Counted from the first letter of the stretch, positions 24,043-34,351 are shown. The stretch: 64,000 nt of DNA from Flaviaesturariibacter aridisoli (GCF_004343705.1 NZ_SKFH01000001.1:310001-374000); one strand, 5' to 3'. Notes: generated from the sequence alone by a model not told the origin. Made by a program: numbers and translations.

Positions 24043-25035
24043 TCAATAAGCCCACTTCACCAGCGTCGCCCCCCAGGTAAACCCGCCGCCGAAGGCCGCG
24101 AGCACGATGTGGTCGCCTTTATTGAGCTGGTTCTTCCATTCCCACAGGCAAAGCGGGATGGTGGCCGCCGTCGTATTTCCGTATTTCTGGATGTTGAGCA
24201 TCACCTTGTCGTGCGACAGGCCGATGCGGTCGGCGGTGGCGTCGATGATGCGCTTGTTGGCCTGGTGGGGCACGAGCCAGGCGATGTCGTCGCCGGTCAT
24301 TCCGTTGCGGTCGAGGAGCTCGGCGCTCACGTCGGCCATGCCTTTGACGGCGAATTTGAATACGGTCTGGCCTTCCTGGTAGGCGTAGTGTTCTTTATTG
24401 GCCACGGTTTCGGCAGTCGGCGGCTTCAGCGAGCCACCGGCCTTCATGTGGAGAAACTGGCGGCCGGAGCCGTCGGATTTGAGCAGCGAGTCGAGGACGC
24501 CGTAGCCGTCGTGGTTGGGTTCCAGCAGCACGCCGCCGGCGCCGTCGCCGAAGATGATGCAGGTCTGGCGGTCGCTGTAGTCCACGATGGCGCTCATTTT
24601 GTCGGCGCCGATGATGACGACCTTCTTGTAGCGGCGGCTCTCGATGAGGGCGGCGCCGGTAGTGAGGGCGAAGAGGAAGCCCGAGCAGGCGGCCTCCAGG
24701 TCGAAGCCCCAGGCGTTTTTGGCGCCGGCCTTGTCGGCAGCGATATTGGCGGTGGCGGGAAACACCATGTCGGGCGTAACCGTGGCCACGATGATGCAGT
24801 CGATCTCTTCGGGCGAGATGCCGCGCTTTTCGCAGATCTGCTTGATCACGGGCACGCACATGTCGGAGGTGGCGAGGCCTTCGCCCTTCAGGATGCGGCG
24901 TTCTTCGATGCCCGTGCGGGTGCGGATCCACTCGTCGTTGGTGTCTACCATCTTCTCCAGGTCGGCATTGGTGAGCTTGGTCTCGGGAACAAAGCCGCCG
25001 ACGGCGGTGATGGCTGCGTTGATTTTCTGGATCAT
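24043..25035 (-). CDS. fabH: Beta-ketoacyl-ACP synthase III (FabH)
   Basis: FabH starts fatty acid synthesis by condensing acetyl-CoA (or branched acyl-CoA) with malonyl-ACP. The 330 residues contain the catalytic triad C117 (LEAACSGF), H257 (LVPHQAN) and N287 (YGNTTAAT) and the C-terminal [12 protein letters not shown] loop. Length is normal. ATG at 25035 is chosen: it begins [14 protein letters not shown] and a TACCTTTG promoter box ends six bases before it, suggesting a leaderless message. The longer start suggested upstream uses TTG and lies inside the promoter. A large palindrome sits 20 bases upstream of the start. It stands alone, not in a fatty-acid operon. Confidence 0.96.
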   Translation of the reverse strand: MIQKINAAITAVGGFVPETKLTNADLEKMVDTNDEWIRTRTGIEERRILKGEGLATSDMCVPVIKQICEKRGISPEEIDCIIVATVTPDMVFPATANIAADKAGAKNAWGFDLEAACSGFLFALTTGAALIESRRYKKVVIIGADKMSAIVDYSDRQTCIIFGDGAGGVLLEPNHDGYGVLDSLLKSDGSGRQFLHMKAGGSLKPPTAETVANKEHYAYQEGQTVFKFAVKGMADVSAELLDRNGMTGDDIAWLVPHQANKRIIDATADRIGLSHDKVMLNIQKYGNTTAATIPLCLWEWKNQLNKGDHIVLAAFGGGFTWGATLVKWAY

Positions 25036-25041
25036 AGGCGC

Positions 25042-25049
25042 CAAAGGTA
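25042..25049 (-). promoter_or_regulatory. Promoter -7 box of fabH
   Basis: TACCTTTG on the minus strand, six bases before the ATG. Confidence 0.7.
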
Positions 25050-25054
25050 GGATA

Positions 25055-25084
25055 GAGATCCCGTACGCAAGCGTACGGGATGAC
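25055..25084. repeat. REP-like palindrome upstream of fabH
   Basis: Perfect 11-base stem ATCCCGTACGC / GCGTACGGGAT with a two-base loop, framed by GAG and GAC. Read on the minus strand it starts GTCATCCCG and ends CGGGATCTC, the same frame as the element at 25183. It lies just upstream of the fabH promoter and could also serve as an operator. Confidence 0.8.
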
Positions 25085-25182
25085 GACGGGCAGGCCAGGG
25101 AGACAATACAGGCGCGGCCGGGACTGCAGTCGTCATAAGGGGCCCGCTCCCGGCCGCGCCCATGGTTCCCTCAAGGGCGACC

Positions 25183-25372
25183 GTCATCCCGGCGCCCGCG
25201 CCGGGATCTCACCGGCGGATGCCCACAGCGCTTCGCGTTGGTCGACGCGCCCGCGCCGGGATCTCACCGAACCGTGTCCGCTCATCTGGTTCTATTCCAC
25301 GCGCCCGCGCCGGGATCTCACCGAACCGTGTCCGCCCCGCCTTGCGCTATGGCACACGCCCGCGCCGGTAAC
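25183..25372. repeat. REP-like palindrome with four spaced partial copies
   Basis: The first copy is a full palindrome, GTCATCCCGGCG ... CGCCGGGATCTC (25183-25210). Its right half, GCGCCCGCGCCGGGATCTCACCG, recurs at 25192, 25247 and 25301, with a shortened copy at 25356, at steps of 54-55 bases. The middle two copies share AACCGTGTCCGC as well. These fill the 468-base gap between fabH and ruvA; no gene is visible there. Confidence 0.85.
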
Positions 25373-25490
25373 GCTCGTCCCGGACCGCCCGTTCCGCCAA
25401 CCGCTTCGCGGAACACCTTATTCGCTTCTTTTCTTTGCGGTTCCGGACCTTCTTTCCCTTCCGGGCCCTTCAGATAGGTGTCAATACCCT

Positions 25491-25498
25491 TATTTTCG
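25491..25498 (+). promoter_or_regulatory. Promoter -7 box of ruvA
   Basis: TATTTTCG (one mismatch to TAnnTTTG) ends five bases before the ruvA ATG. Confidence 0.5.
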
Positions 25499-25503
25499 TA
25501 GAT

Positions 25504-26100
25504 ATGATCGCTTTTCTGAAAGGGGACTTCGTGCACAAAACCCCCGCATCCGTATACGTGGATGTGGCCGGGGTGGGCTACGAAGTACACATCAGCCTGC
25601 ATACGTATTCCGCCATCCAGGACCTGGAGAAGGGCACCCTTTATACCCACCTGCTGGTGCGGGAAGACGCCCACATCCTTTACGGCTTTGCCGGTGAGGG
25701 CGAGCGGGAGCTTTTTCGCATGCTCCTCGGCGTGTCGGGGGTGGGGGCCGCCACGGCCCGCGTGATGCTGTCGTACCTGAAGCCCGACGAGCTGGGCCGC
25801 GCCATCGCCAACGGCGATGCCCGCCAGCTGGAGCGCGTCAAGGGCATCGGCCGCAAGACCGCCGAGCGCATCGTGCTCGAACTCCGCGAGAAGCTGGTGA
25901 AAAACCCGGTGGAAGGCGGCGGCAGCGCCCAAAATATATCGTCGTGGAAAGGCAATAGTCTGGAGACGGATGCGTTAAATGCGCTGGTGGCCCTCGGTAT
26001 TGCCCGGGCGGCCGCTGATGCCGCCGTGCGCAAGGTCGTGGCCCAAAGCCCCGACCTGGGCGTGGAAGAAGTCATCAAAAAAGCCCTCCAATCCCTGTAA
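25504..26100 (+). CDS. ruvA: Holliday junction DNA helicase subunit RuvA
   Basis: RuvA tetramers bind four-way junctions and load the RuvB motor for branch migration in recombinational repair. The 198 residues show the OB-fold N domain (MIAFLKGDFVHK...YVDVAGVGYEVHI), paired helix-hairpin-helix motifs (LLGVSGVGAATARVML and VKGIGRKTAERIVLEL), and the flexible C-terminal RuvB-contact domain (DALNALVALGI...). Start at 25504 gives the canonical MIA beginning; the longer ORF upstream is not needed. ruvA is followed by sprA after 58 bases, and the two may be co-transcribed. Confidence 0.96.
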   Translation: MIAFLKGDFVHKTPASVYVDVAGVGYEVHISLHTYSAIQDLEKGTLYTHLLVREDAHILYGFAGEGERELFRMLLGVSGVGAATARVMLSYLKPDELGRAIANGDARQLERVKGIGRKTAERIVLELREKLVKNPVEGGGSAQNISSWKGNSLETDALNALVALGIARAAADAAVRKVVAQSPDLGVEEVIKKALQSL

Positions 26101-26158
26101 GAACCGACTGTAACCGCCCGAGAACCCATTGATCACGCTAATTGACTGAGAAAACCGC

Positions 26159-29100
26159 TTGAATCCCCGACAGAACCTAACCACGCGCTGGCTGCCTGTA
26201 GCCCTCCTGTTGCTCGTATGCATGAGTGGCGCCTTCGCACGTACCCCGGGAGCTCCCGGGTTTTTCGCTCCTGGCCAACCCCGCACCGATACCGTTCCCG
26301 TTCCCGGACCCGACTCCCTCCGCTACCCGATCCAGGACCGCCGCGGCGACCCCTACAACTACAACAACCGCAACCCCTTCGACCTGAAGGATACCGGCTA
26401 CGTAAAGCGGACGGTGGAGTACGACCCGCAAACGAAGCAATACTATATCGTGGAAAAGATCGGCAACCGCTACTACCGCACGCCGATGACCTTTTCGATG
26501 GAAGAATTCCAGCGCCTGCAGGCCCGCCGCGACGAGCAGGAATACTTCCGCCGCCGTGCCAACACGCTCTTTTCCCTCAACAACCGCAAGGCCCGCCCCA
26601 ACTTCGGCTTCTCCAAAGACTGGATGAACCGCATCACCGGCAACGGCAAGGTGGCCATCAACCCCTCGGGTTACGTCGACATCGCCGCCGGCTACCAGGG
26701 CCAGAAGATCAACAACCCCACGCTCCCCGAACGCGCCCGCCGCAACGGGGGCTTCGACTTCCAGATGAACGCGCAGCTGCAGGTGGACGCCTCCATCGGC
26801 GACAAGATCAAGCTGCCCATCAACTACAACACGCAGGCGAACTTCGATTTCGAAAACCAGCTGAAACTCGATTACCAGGGCAAGAGCGACGAAATGCTCA
26901 AGGTGCTCCAGGCCGGTAACGTCAACTTCACCTCCAAGGGCACGCTCATCCCGGGCGCCCAGAACATCTTCGGTCTGAAGACGCAGCTCCAGATGGGCAA
27001 GCTCTACGCCACCGCCGTGCTGGCCAACCAGCGCTCGCAGCGCCAGAGCGCCAACCTCCAGGGCTCCGCGGCCACCGCTCCTTTTAATATCCGCGCCGAC
27101 GAATACGAGGAAAACCGCCACTTCCTGCTGGCGCAATACTTCCGCCTTAATTACAACAAGGCCCTGTCCAACCTGCCCGTGGTGCAAAGCAACGTGCAGA
27201 TCACCCGCGTGGAAGCCTGGGTAACCAACCGCACCGGCGCCACCACCAACGTGCGCGACGTCCTGGCCCTCATGGACCTCGGCGAGGTGACCCCCTTCGG
27301 CAACCCGGGCCCCGCGGGCCTGCCCACCAACATGGCCGGCTCGCTCTACGCCGTGCTCAACGGCTCGGCCGGCGCCCGCAACTCGTCCACCGCCACGTCC
27401 ACCCTCACCGGCCTCGGCCTCCAGTCGGTGCAGGACTTTGAAAAGACCTTTGCCCGCCGCCTCACGCAGAGTGTCGACTTCCAGGTGAACGAGCGCCTCG
27501 GCTACATCTCGCTCAACCAGCCCCTGCTCCCCGACGAGGTGCTGGGCGTCGCCTTCGAATACACCTATAATGGTAAGCGCTACCAGGTGGGTGAATTTTC
27601 GCAGGACGTGCCGCCGGATTCCTCGGGCAACTCGCAGAAGGTGCTGTTCCTCAAAATGCTGAAGGCCACCTCGCAGCGGCCCAACCTGCCCATCTGGCGC
27701 CTGATGATGAAGAACGTGTATACGGTGGGCTACGGCTCGCTGCAGCGCGAAGACTTCAAGCTCGATGTGGTGTACGAGCAGCCCTCGCTCGGCGAGAAGC
27801 GCTACCTGCCCCTGAGCGACACCGTGGCCACCATCACGCCCACGGTGAAGCCGCAGTATCTCGGCGTGCCGCTGCTCAACCTGCTCAACCTCGACCGGCT
27901 CAACAACCAGAACGACCCGCAGCCCAACGGCGTGTTCGACTACATCGAAGGCATTACCGTGGTGTCGGCGCAGAGCCGCATCATCTTCCCGGTGCTGGAA
28001 CCCTTCGGCCGCGACCTGGAATATGCCTTCAAGGACGGTCCGCCGACGGCGCCCGATACGATCCGCCGCTATTACCTCTATTACCCGCTGTACGATACCA
28101 TCAAAGCCATCGCCCAGACCTACGCCAACCTGAACCGCTTCAAGCTGGTAGGCAAGTCGAAGCAGGCCAACAACGTGGACTACCAGCTCGGTTTCAACAT
28201 CCCCCGCGGATCGGTAACGGCCGTGGCCGGCGGCCGCGTGCTGCAGGAAGGCATCGACTACGAGATCAACTACGACCTCGGCACGCTCCACGTGATCAAC
28301 CCCGCCATCATCCAGAGCGGCATTCCCGTACAGATACAGTTCGAGAACAACGCCACCTTCGGGCTGCAGCAGCGCAACTACATGGCGCTGCGCCTCGACT
28401 ACCTGGCCAACAAGCACCTAACCCTCGGCGGTACGATGGTGCGCCTCTCGGAGCGGCCCTTCTTCACGAAGCAGCAATACGGCGAAGACCCGATCCGCAA
28501 CACGATGTACGGCGTCGACTTCGACTACCGCAAAGACATCCCGCGCCTGTCGCGCCTCCTTGACAAGCTGCCCTTTTACAGCACCAAGGCCATGTCGGCC
28601 ATCACGGCCTACGGCGAAGCCGCCTACCTGCAACCGGGCCACGCCCCGCAGATCGGCAAGGGCAACGAGGGTCTTATTTATATCGACGACTTCGAAGGCA
28701 CCCGCTCCTCCATCGACCTGCGGTTCCCGCTGTCGGCCTGGACGCTGGCCTCCGCCCCCCAGGGCGCCGTAGACCCCTCGGGCACGCCGCTGGTACCCGA
28801 AGGCAGCCTGACCAACGACCTGCGCTACAACGACAACCGCGCCAAGCTGGCCTGGTACAACATCGAGCCGGTGCTGCAGGAAAAGAGCAACGCCAACAAC
28901 CCCCTGCAGCGCAACCTCGTGGAGCTGTCGAAGCCCGAAGTGCGCCAGGTGTTCCAGAACGAGATCTTCCCCAAGCGCACCCTCGACGTGGGCCAGGGCA
29001 TCCTCACCACCTTCGACCTCGCTTATTACCCGAAGGAGAAAGGTCCGTATAACTACAACACGAGCCCCGGCGCCGTGAATGCCGCCAACGGCCTCAGCAA

Positions 29101-32100
29101 CCCGAAGAAGGCCTGGGCCGGCATCATGCGCTCCATCGACCAGACCGACTTTGAATCCGGCAACATCGAGTTCATCGAGTTCTGGATGCAGAACCCCTTT
29201 ACCAACCGCGCCAGCAGCAATGGTGGCGACCTTTATTTCCACCTCGGCAACCTGTCGGAAGACGTGCTGAAAGACGGCCGGCGCCAGTTCGAGAACGGCC
29301 TGCCCACGCCGTCGAGCCCGGCCACGCCCACCGATGAAACGGTGTGGGGCCGCGTGCCGCGCAACCCGCAGCAGGTGACCAACGCCTTCTCCAACGACCC
29401 CGCCGACCGTCCCTTCCAGGACGTGGGCTTCGACGGCCTCCCCGACAGCGCCGAGCAGCGCAAGTTTGCCCCCTACGTGCAGCAGCTGCAGTCGATCGTC
29501 ACCGACCAGGCCGCCCGCCAGGCGCTGCAGGCCGACCCCTCCAACGACAACTTCCGCCACTACCGCGACGCCGCCTTCGGCGACAATACCGGCATCCTCG
29601 AGCGGTACAAGAACATCAACAACCCGCAGGGCAACTCGCCGGTGGCCAACAGCGCCGACCAGTTCTCCTCCGCGTTTACGCTCTACCCCGACCAGGAGGA
29701 GCTGAACCGCGACAACACGCTCAACGAAACGGAAGCCTACTTCCAGTACCGCGTGCACCTCGAGCCCAACATGCTGGCGGGCACCAACTACATCACCGAC
29801 ATCCGCGACGTGCCCGTGCGCCTCGCCGACGGCAGCACCCGCAACGAGAAGTGGTACCTGTTCCGCATCCCGATCCAGGCCTATTATTATAAGACGCCGA
29901 ACATCCCCGACTTCAAGTCGATCCGCTTCATGCGGATGTTCCTCACCGGCTTCGACGATACGCTCGTGGCCCGCTTCGGTAAGCTGGAACTCGTGCGCAA
30001 CCAATGGCGCAAATTCACCAACGAGATCGACACGCTCGGCAACGTGCGCCCGCCCGTAACCGGCTCGACCACCACCGAGGTGCTCGCTGTGAACCTCGAA
30101 GAGAACGACCAGCGCGAGCCCATCCCGTACCGAACGCCCCCGGGCATCGACCGCCAGCAGCAGCTGTCCAACAACAACGTGCAACTGCTCCAGAACGAAC
30201 AGGCGCTCAGCGTGCGCGTGTGCGGCCTGCAGCCCAACGAATCGCGCGGGGTGTTCAAGACGCTCAACATGGACCTGCGCCAGTACGGCAGCCTGTCGAT
30301 GTTCATCCACGCCGAAAGCTCCGCCAGCCCCGGCAACGACATCAAGGACGGCGAGATGCAGGCCGTGATCCGCATCGGCTCGGACTTTGTGAGCAACTAT
30401 TACGAAATCAAGATTCCGCTCCGCATCACGCCCTGGGGCACGAAAGACTCCGGCGGCATCTGGCCTTCGGGCAACAGCCTCGAGCTAGACCTCGAAGAGC
30501 TGGCGCGTGTGAAGATGGCCCGCAACCGCTCGGGTACCTCGCCCTCGAAATACTGGAGCACCACCATCGGCGACCGCGTGTTCTCCATCTTCGGCAACCC
30601 CAACCTCGGCGAGGTGCGCGGCATCCTGCTTGGTGTGCAGAACAAAAAGACCGAACCGATCTGCGCTGAAACCTGGTTCAACGAGCTGCGCCTTTCGCGC
30701 CTCAACGAGGAAGGCTCCTGGGCCGCCCTCGGCCGCGTGGACCTGCGCCTCGCCGACCTCGGCTCAGTCTCCTTTGCCGGTACCATAAAGAAAGCCGGCT
30801 TCGGTACCCTCGAGCAGCGCGTGAACGAGCGCGCCCGCGAAGATTTTTCGCAGTACGACATCGCCGCCAACCTCGACCTCGGCAAGCTCATTCCGAAAAA
30901 GGCCGCCATCGAGATCCCGGTATACGTAGGGGTGACGAAAGCCGTCTATACGCCGAAGTACGATCCCTACGACCTCGACATCCGGCTGAAGGACAAGCTC
31001 GCCGAAGCGCCCGCCGACGAGCGCGACTCGATCCGCACCAATGCCGTGGACCAGACCACCATCAAGACCGTCAACTTCACCAACGTGCGCAAGCGCAAGA
31101 CCAATGGGAAGCCGACGCAGCCCTGGGATATTTCGAACATCAACCTCAATTACTCGTATACCCACCAGGCGCATACGAACCCGATCATCGAGGAAGACGA
31201 CATCAAGCGGACCCGCGCGGCCGTAGGCTACAACTATGCCCCGCAGCCGAAGTACGTGGAGCCGCTGAAGAAGCTCATTCGCTCGCGCTCGCCCTGGCTG
31301 GCCTTTATCCGCGACTTCAACTTCAATTACAAGCCGCAGGTGGGCTTCAAGGCCGACGTGTTCCGCCAGTTTGGCGCGCTGCGCCCCCGCAACGTTGGTG
31401 GCGATGCGTTCATCATTCCGGAGTCTTACGACAAGCGCTTTACGTTCGATCGCTACTATACCCTGCGCTGGGACCTGACGCGGTCGCTGCTGTTCGACTT
31501 CAGCGCCGTGACCAATGCCATCGTGGACGAACCCTACGGGCGCCTCACGAAAGAGCAGCGCGACACGGTGGCGAACAACTTCTGGAAAGGCGGCCGCACC
31601 ACGCACTATTCGCAGACCGGTACGCTCACCTATAACCTGCCCACGGCGAAGTTTCCGCTTCTCGACTGGACGCAGGCCACCGTGTCGTACACCGCGAAAT
31701 ACGAGTGGATCGCCTCCTCGTTGCTGGCCCGCACCGACACCATCAACCTCGGTAACAAGCTGCTCAACGGCCAGACGAAGAACGTCAACACGACCCTCAA
31801 CTTCGACCAGCTGTATAATAAGTGGAAGTTCCTGCGCACGATGTACGCCACCCAGGGACAGGCACGCCCGCGTCCGCCGGCGGCCGGCGGCAAGGGAGGC
31901 GGCCGCGATTCGGCGCAGCAGGCCCCGCAGCCCCGCGTGGCCCCCCCGGGCAACATCGGCACGCTGCCGCGCTTCCTGCTCAACATTGCTACGGCGCTGA
32001 AGCGCGTGGGCGTGCAGTACACCGCCGACGCCGGCACGCTGCTCCCGGGCTTCCTCGACAGCGCCCGCACGCTCGGCATGAACATGCGCAGCAATGCTCC

Positions 32101-33394
32101 CGGCTGGAAATACATCTTAGGCTACCAGCCCGATACCAACGATATCAACATCCTCGGCAACCGCGGCCTGCTCACGCGCGACAAGCTGTTCAACGAGCTC
32201 ATTCAGCAGCGCTACAGCCAGAAGCTGGCCATCACCGCGCAGTTCCAGCCTTTCCGCGACTTCATCGTGGACGTGAACTGGGACAAGAGCTTCGAGAAGA
32301 ATTATTCGGAGCTGTATAAGGACACTACCGGCTCCGGCTTCGGGCCGCTGACGCGTGTGAATCCCTATGCCGCGGGTTCGTTCAGCGTGTCGTTCATTTC
32401 CTATAAGACCCTGTTCACGAAGTTCGATCCCAACCAGGTATCGGAGACCTTCCGCACCTTCGAGGCCAACCGTATCGTGCTGTCGCAACGCCTGGCGGCC
32501 GCCAACCCCTACTTCCAGCAGTTGGGCCTGGGCACCACGGCCGACGGCTTCAAGGAAGGCTACGGGCGCTATGCGCAGGACGTGATCATTCCCGCCTTCA
32601 TCGCTGCGTATACCGGTAAGGACCCGATGACCGTGGCGACGATCAAGAACAGCAACCGGGACCTGCGCTCGAACCCCTTCTCGAATTTCATTCCGAAGCC
32701 GAACTGGAGCGTGAGCTACAGCGGCCTGTCGCGGCTGCCGGTGCTGGATAAGATCTTCACCAACGTGACGATCCGCCACGGCTACCACAGCACGCTCGGC
32801 ATGAACCAGTTCAACACCTCGCTGCTGTTCCAGGACCTGAGCCGCGTGGGCTTCCCCTCGTTTATCGACACCACGGCCGGCCGCAACACGTTCGTGCCCT
32901 ACTTCCTGGTGCCCAACGTCACCATCGACGAACGCTTCGACCCGCTGCTGGAGGTGGACATGACCTTCTCCAACCAGCTGTCGACGCGCGTGGAATACAA
33001 GAAGAGCCGCACGCTTTCGCTGAGCCTTACCGACTACCAGCTGGCCGAGAACCGATCTACCGAGTATACCATCGGCGTCAACTGGCGCCGCCGCGGGATC
33101 CCGCTGCTGAAAAGCTTCCGCGGCAAAAAGCTCGACAACGATGTGACCTTCCGTTTCGACTTCAGCCTCCGCGACGACGCTACGGCCAACACCAAGCTCG
33201 ACCAGAGCACGGCTTATCCCGCCGCCGGTCAGAAGGTGGTGCGCTTCTCGCCCACGATTGACTACGTGCTGAACAACCGCATCAACATCAAGCTCTATTT
33301 CGAGAACAACAAGATCATCCCCAAGCTGGCCACGACGGCCCCGATGAGCACCACGCGCGGCGGCGTACAGATCCGCATCTCGCTGGCGCCGTAA
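26159..33394 (+). CDS. sprA: T9SS outer-membrane translocon protein SprA (Sov)
   Basis: SprA is the giant 36-strand outer-membrane barrel through which type IX cargo leaves the cell; it is also needed for gliding where present. At 2411 residues the protein matches the family size. It has a signal peptide (about 1-28), then the diagnostic stretches IYIDDFEGTRSSIDL, the repeated long barrel with aromatic-ended strands, and a C-terminal segment rich in YxLxxRxNIKLYFENN-type strands. The start is TTG at 26159; no ATG precedes the signal peptide core, so TTG is preferred, though a start a few codons later is possible. A strong terminator follows at 33492. Shadow ORFs of 630-746 residues on the other strand are by-products of high GC. 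Confidence 0.96.
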   Translation: MNPRQNLTTRWLPVALLLLVCMSGAFARTPGAPGFFAPGQPRTDTVPVPGPDSLRYPIQDRRGDPYNYNNRNPFDLKDTGYVKRTVEYDPQTKQYYIVEKIGNRYYRTPMTFSMEEFQRLQARRDEQEYFRRRANTLFSLNNRKARPNFGFSKDWMNRITGNGKVAINPSGYVDIAAGYQGQKINNPTLPERARRNGGFDFQMNAQLQVDASIGDKIKLPINYNTQANFDFENQLKLDYQGKSDEMLKVLQAGNVNFTSKGTLIPGAQNIFGLKTQLQMGKLYATAVLANQRSQRQSANLQGSAATAPFNIRADEYEENRHFLLAQYFRLNYNKALSNLPVVQSNVQITRVEAWVTNRTGATTNVRDVLALMDLGEVTPFGNPGPAGLPTNMAGSLYAVLNGSAGARNSSTATSTLTGLGLQSVQDFEKTFARRLTQSVDFQVNERLGYISLNQPLLPDEVLGVAFEYTYNGKRYQVGEFSQDVPPDSSGNSQKVLFLKMLKATSQRPNLPIWRLMMKNVYTVGYGSLQREDFKLDVVYEQPSLGEKRYLPLSDTVATITPTVKPQYLGVPLLNLLNLDRLNNQNDPQPNGVFDYIEGITVVSAQSRIIFPVLEPFGRDLEYAFKDGPPTAPDTIRRYYLYYPLYDTIKAIAQTYANLNRFKLVGKSKQANNVDYQLGFNIPRGSVTAVAGGRVLQEGIDYEINYDLGTLHVINPAIIQSGIPVQIQFENNATFGLQQRNYMALRLDYLANKHLTLGGTMVRLSERPFFTKQQYGEDPIRNTMYGVDFDYRKDIPRLSRLLDKLPFYSTKAMSAITAYGEAAYLQPGHAPQIGKGNEGLIYIDDFEGTRSSIDLRFPLSAWTLASAPQGAVDPSGTPLVPEGSLTNDLRYNDNRAKLAWYNIEPVLQEKSNANNPLQRNLVELSKPEVRQVFQNEIFPKRTLDVGQGILTTFDLAYYPKEKGPYNYNTSPGAVNAANGLSNPKKAWAGIMRSIDQTDFESGNIEFIEFWMQNPFTNRASSNGGDLYFHLGNLSEDVLKDGRRQFENGLPTPSSPATPTDETVWGRVPRNPQQVTNAFSNDPADRPFQDVGFDGLPDSAEQRKFAPYVQQLQSIVTDQAARQALQADPSNDNFRHYRDAAFGDNTGILERYKNINNPQGNSPVANSADQFSSAFTLYPDQEELNRDNTLNETEAYFQYRVHLEPNMLAGTNYITDIRDVPVRLADGSTRNEKWYLFRIPIQAYYYKTPNIPDFKSIRFMRMFLTGFDDTLVARFGKLELVRNQWRKFTNEIDTLGNVRPPVTGSTTTEVLAVNLEENDQREPIPYRTPPGIDRQQQLSNNNVQLLQNEQALSVRVCGLQPNESRGVFKTLNMDLRQYGSLSMFIHAESSASPGNDIKDGEMQAVIRIGSDFVSNYYEIKIPLRITPWGTKDSGGIWPSGNSLELDLEELARVKMARNRSGTSPSKYWSTTIGDRVFSIFGNPNLGEVRGILLGVQNKKTEPICAETWFNELRLSRLNEEGSWAALGRVDLRLADLGSVSFAGTIKKAGFGTLEQRVNERAREDFSQYDIAANLDLGKLIPKKAAIEIPVYVGVTKAVYTPKYDPYDLDIRLKDKLAEAPADERDSIRTNAVDQTTIKTVNFTNVRKRKTNGKPTQPWDISNINLNYSYTHQAHTNPIIEEDDIKRTRAAVGYNYAPQPKYVEPLKKLIRSRSPWLAFIRDFNFNYKPQVGFKADVFRQFGALRPRNVGGDAFIIPESYDKRFTFDRYYTLRWDLTRSLLFDFSAVTNAIVDEPYGRLTKEQRDTVANNFWKGGRTTHYSQTGTLTYNLPTAKFPLLDWTQATVSYTAKYEWIASSLLARTDTINLGNKLLNGQTKNVNTTLNFDQLYNKWKFLRTMYATQGQARPRPPAAGGKGGGRDSAQQAPQPRVAPPGNIGTLPRFLLNIATALKRVGVQYTADAGTLLPGFLDSARTLGMNMRSNAPGWKYILGYQPDTNDINILGNRGLLTRDKLFNELIQQRYSQKLAITAQFQPFRDFIVDVNWDKSFEKNYSELYKDTTGSGFGPLTRVNPYAAGSFSVSFISYKTLFTKFDPNQVSETFRTFEANRIVLSQRLAAANPYFQQLGLGTTADGFKEGYGRYAQDVIIPAFIAAYTGKDPMTVATIKNSNRDLRSNPFSNFIPKPNWSVSYSGLSRLPVLDKIFTNVTIRHGYHSTLGMNQFNTSLLFQDLSRVGFPSFIDTTAGRNTFVPYFLVPNVTIDERFDPLLEVDMTFSNQLSTRVEYKKSRTLSLSLTDYQLAENRSTEYTIGVNWRRRGIPLLKSFRGKKLDNDVTFRFDFSLRDDATANTKLDQSTAYPAAGQKVVRFSPTIDYVLNNRINIKLYFENNKIIPKLATTAPMSTTRGGVQIRISLAP

Positions 33395-33400
33395 GGCAAG

Positions 33401-33565
33401 TTTGTAGTTTGTGGTTTGTCGTTAGGGCTTTAGTGCCGGGGAATGAACCTGAAGGTTTTTTTTGAAGTCTGCTCGTACCACCTGGTACAACAAAGGCACT
33501 GCTCAGCAGTGCCTTTGTCTTTTTGTTGCTTACGCAACTACAAACTTCAAACTACAAACCCCAAA
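33401..33565. repeat. Inverted TTTGTAG heptamer element after sprA
   Basis: Left arm 33401-33421 (TTTGTAG, TTTGTGG, TTTGTCG) begins six bases after the sprA stop. Right arm 33538-33565 (CTACAAA, CTTCAAA, CTACAAA, CCCCAAA) ends four bases before the stop of the opposing gene. The sprA terminator lies between the arms. Confidence 0.87.
33492..33521. terminator. Terminator between sprA and the convergent gene
   Basis: Perfect 11-base stem AAAGGCACTGC / GCAGTGCCTTT with a TCA loop, followed by TGTCTTTTT on the plus strand. Confidence 0.9.
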
Positions 33566-33569
33566 CGGT

Positions 33570-34202
33570 TTAATTCCCTCCCGTAAGGTATTGGTCGTAG
33601 TTGTTTTTCTTCTTTTTGGTCGAATCGGTCTTGCTGCCGGGGTCGGCCGGAATGGGGCTGCTGTCGCGCACCGGGATGGATGCGGTGGGAGCGGCGCCGC
33701 CGTAGCGCTGGGCCTGCTCTTCGAGCTCCAATTGGCTGTGGGTGCGGCGGAACAGCATGACGTAGCCGGTGAGGTCTTTTTTCTTCTGTTTGTTGACCTG
33801 CAGCACGCGGAGCAGGTGGTATTCCGTTTGCCGGGCGGCATAGGGGTAGGCGATGATGTTGCCGTCGATGTCGCCCCACATGTGCTTTTTGTAATACACC
33901 TGCTTCTCGGCCCAGTCGAACATCCGCACCTCATAAAGGCGCGAGCTCATCTCGCCGATAAAGACGAACTGGTACTGGACGCCGGCCTGTAGTTGCATGA
34001 GCACGGGAAACTCGAACTGGCTTTCCATGTTGACGGCGTTTTCCTTCATGAGGATATAACCGTTGGCCATGTAGAGCTTGCGCAGGCTGTCGGCCTGCCG
34101 GTTGATGGTTGGATCCAGGTCGCCGGCGGGGCGGGCTGCGCCCTGCGCGCCGGCCGTAGCCGTCAGCAGCACAGTGATCAGGATCAGGGCGAGGTTCTTC
34201 AT
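33570..34202 (-). CDS. Secreted protein of unknown function (210 aa)
   Basis: The 210-residue protein has a signal peptide (MKNLALILITVLLTATAGAQ) and a beta-rich middle (FPVLMQLQAGVQYQFVFIGEMSSRLYEVRMFDW) followed by a lysine-rich, low-complexity tail (KTDSTKKKKNNYDQY). The pattern of periplasmic or outer-membrane-associated protein is clear, but no family is recognised. It converges on sprA across a shared terminator and repeat element. Confidence 0.68.
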   Translation of the reverse strand: MKNLALILITVLLTATAGAQGAARPAGDLDPTINRQADSLRKLYMANGYILMKENAVNMESQFEFPVLMQLQAGVQYQFVFIGEMSSRLYEVRMFDWAEKQVYYKKHMWGDIDGNIIAYPYAARQTEYHLLRVLQVNKQKKKDLTGYVMLFRRTHSQLELEEQAQRYGGAAPTASIPVRDSSPIPADPGSKTDSTKKKKNNYDQYLTGGN

Positions 34203-34351
34203 TTTTGTTGGACGGGGTTGGTTACGTAGGGATTAAAATTACCCAGCCCGGCGGGACCGCGATCCTGTTTTTCGATGAAACGCCCCTGGAGCTGGATGTT
34301 TTAACAAAAACGGCGTAGGAGCCGCTCTGCCGTAACAGACGAACGGAACCG

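Noticed and set aside
24043-25044. Longer FabH starting at TTG 25044
   Set aside because: That start lies within the promoter box; ATG at 25035 gives the normal N-terminus.
26177-30310. Two long minus-strand ORFs (746 and 630 codons) opposite sprA
   Set aside because: Composition and lack of motifs show they are shadows of sprA.
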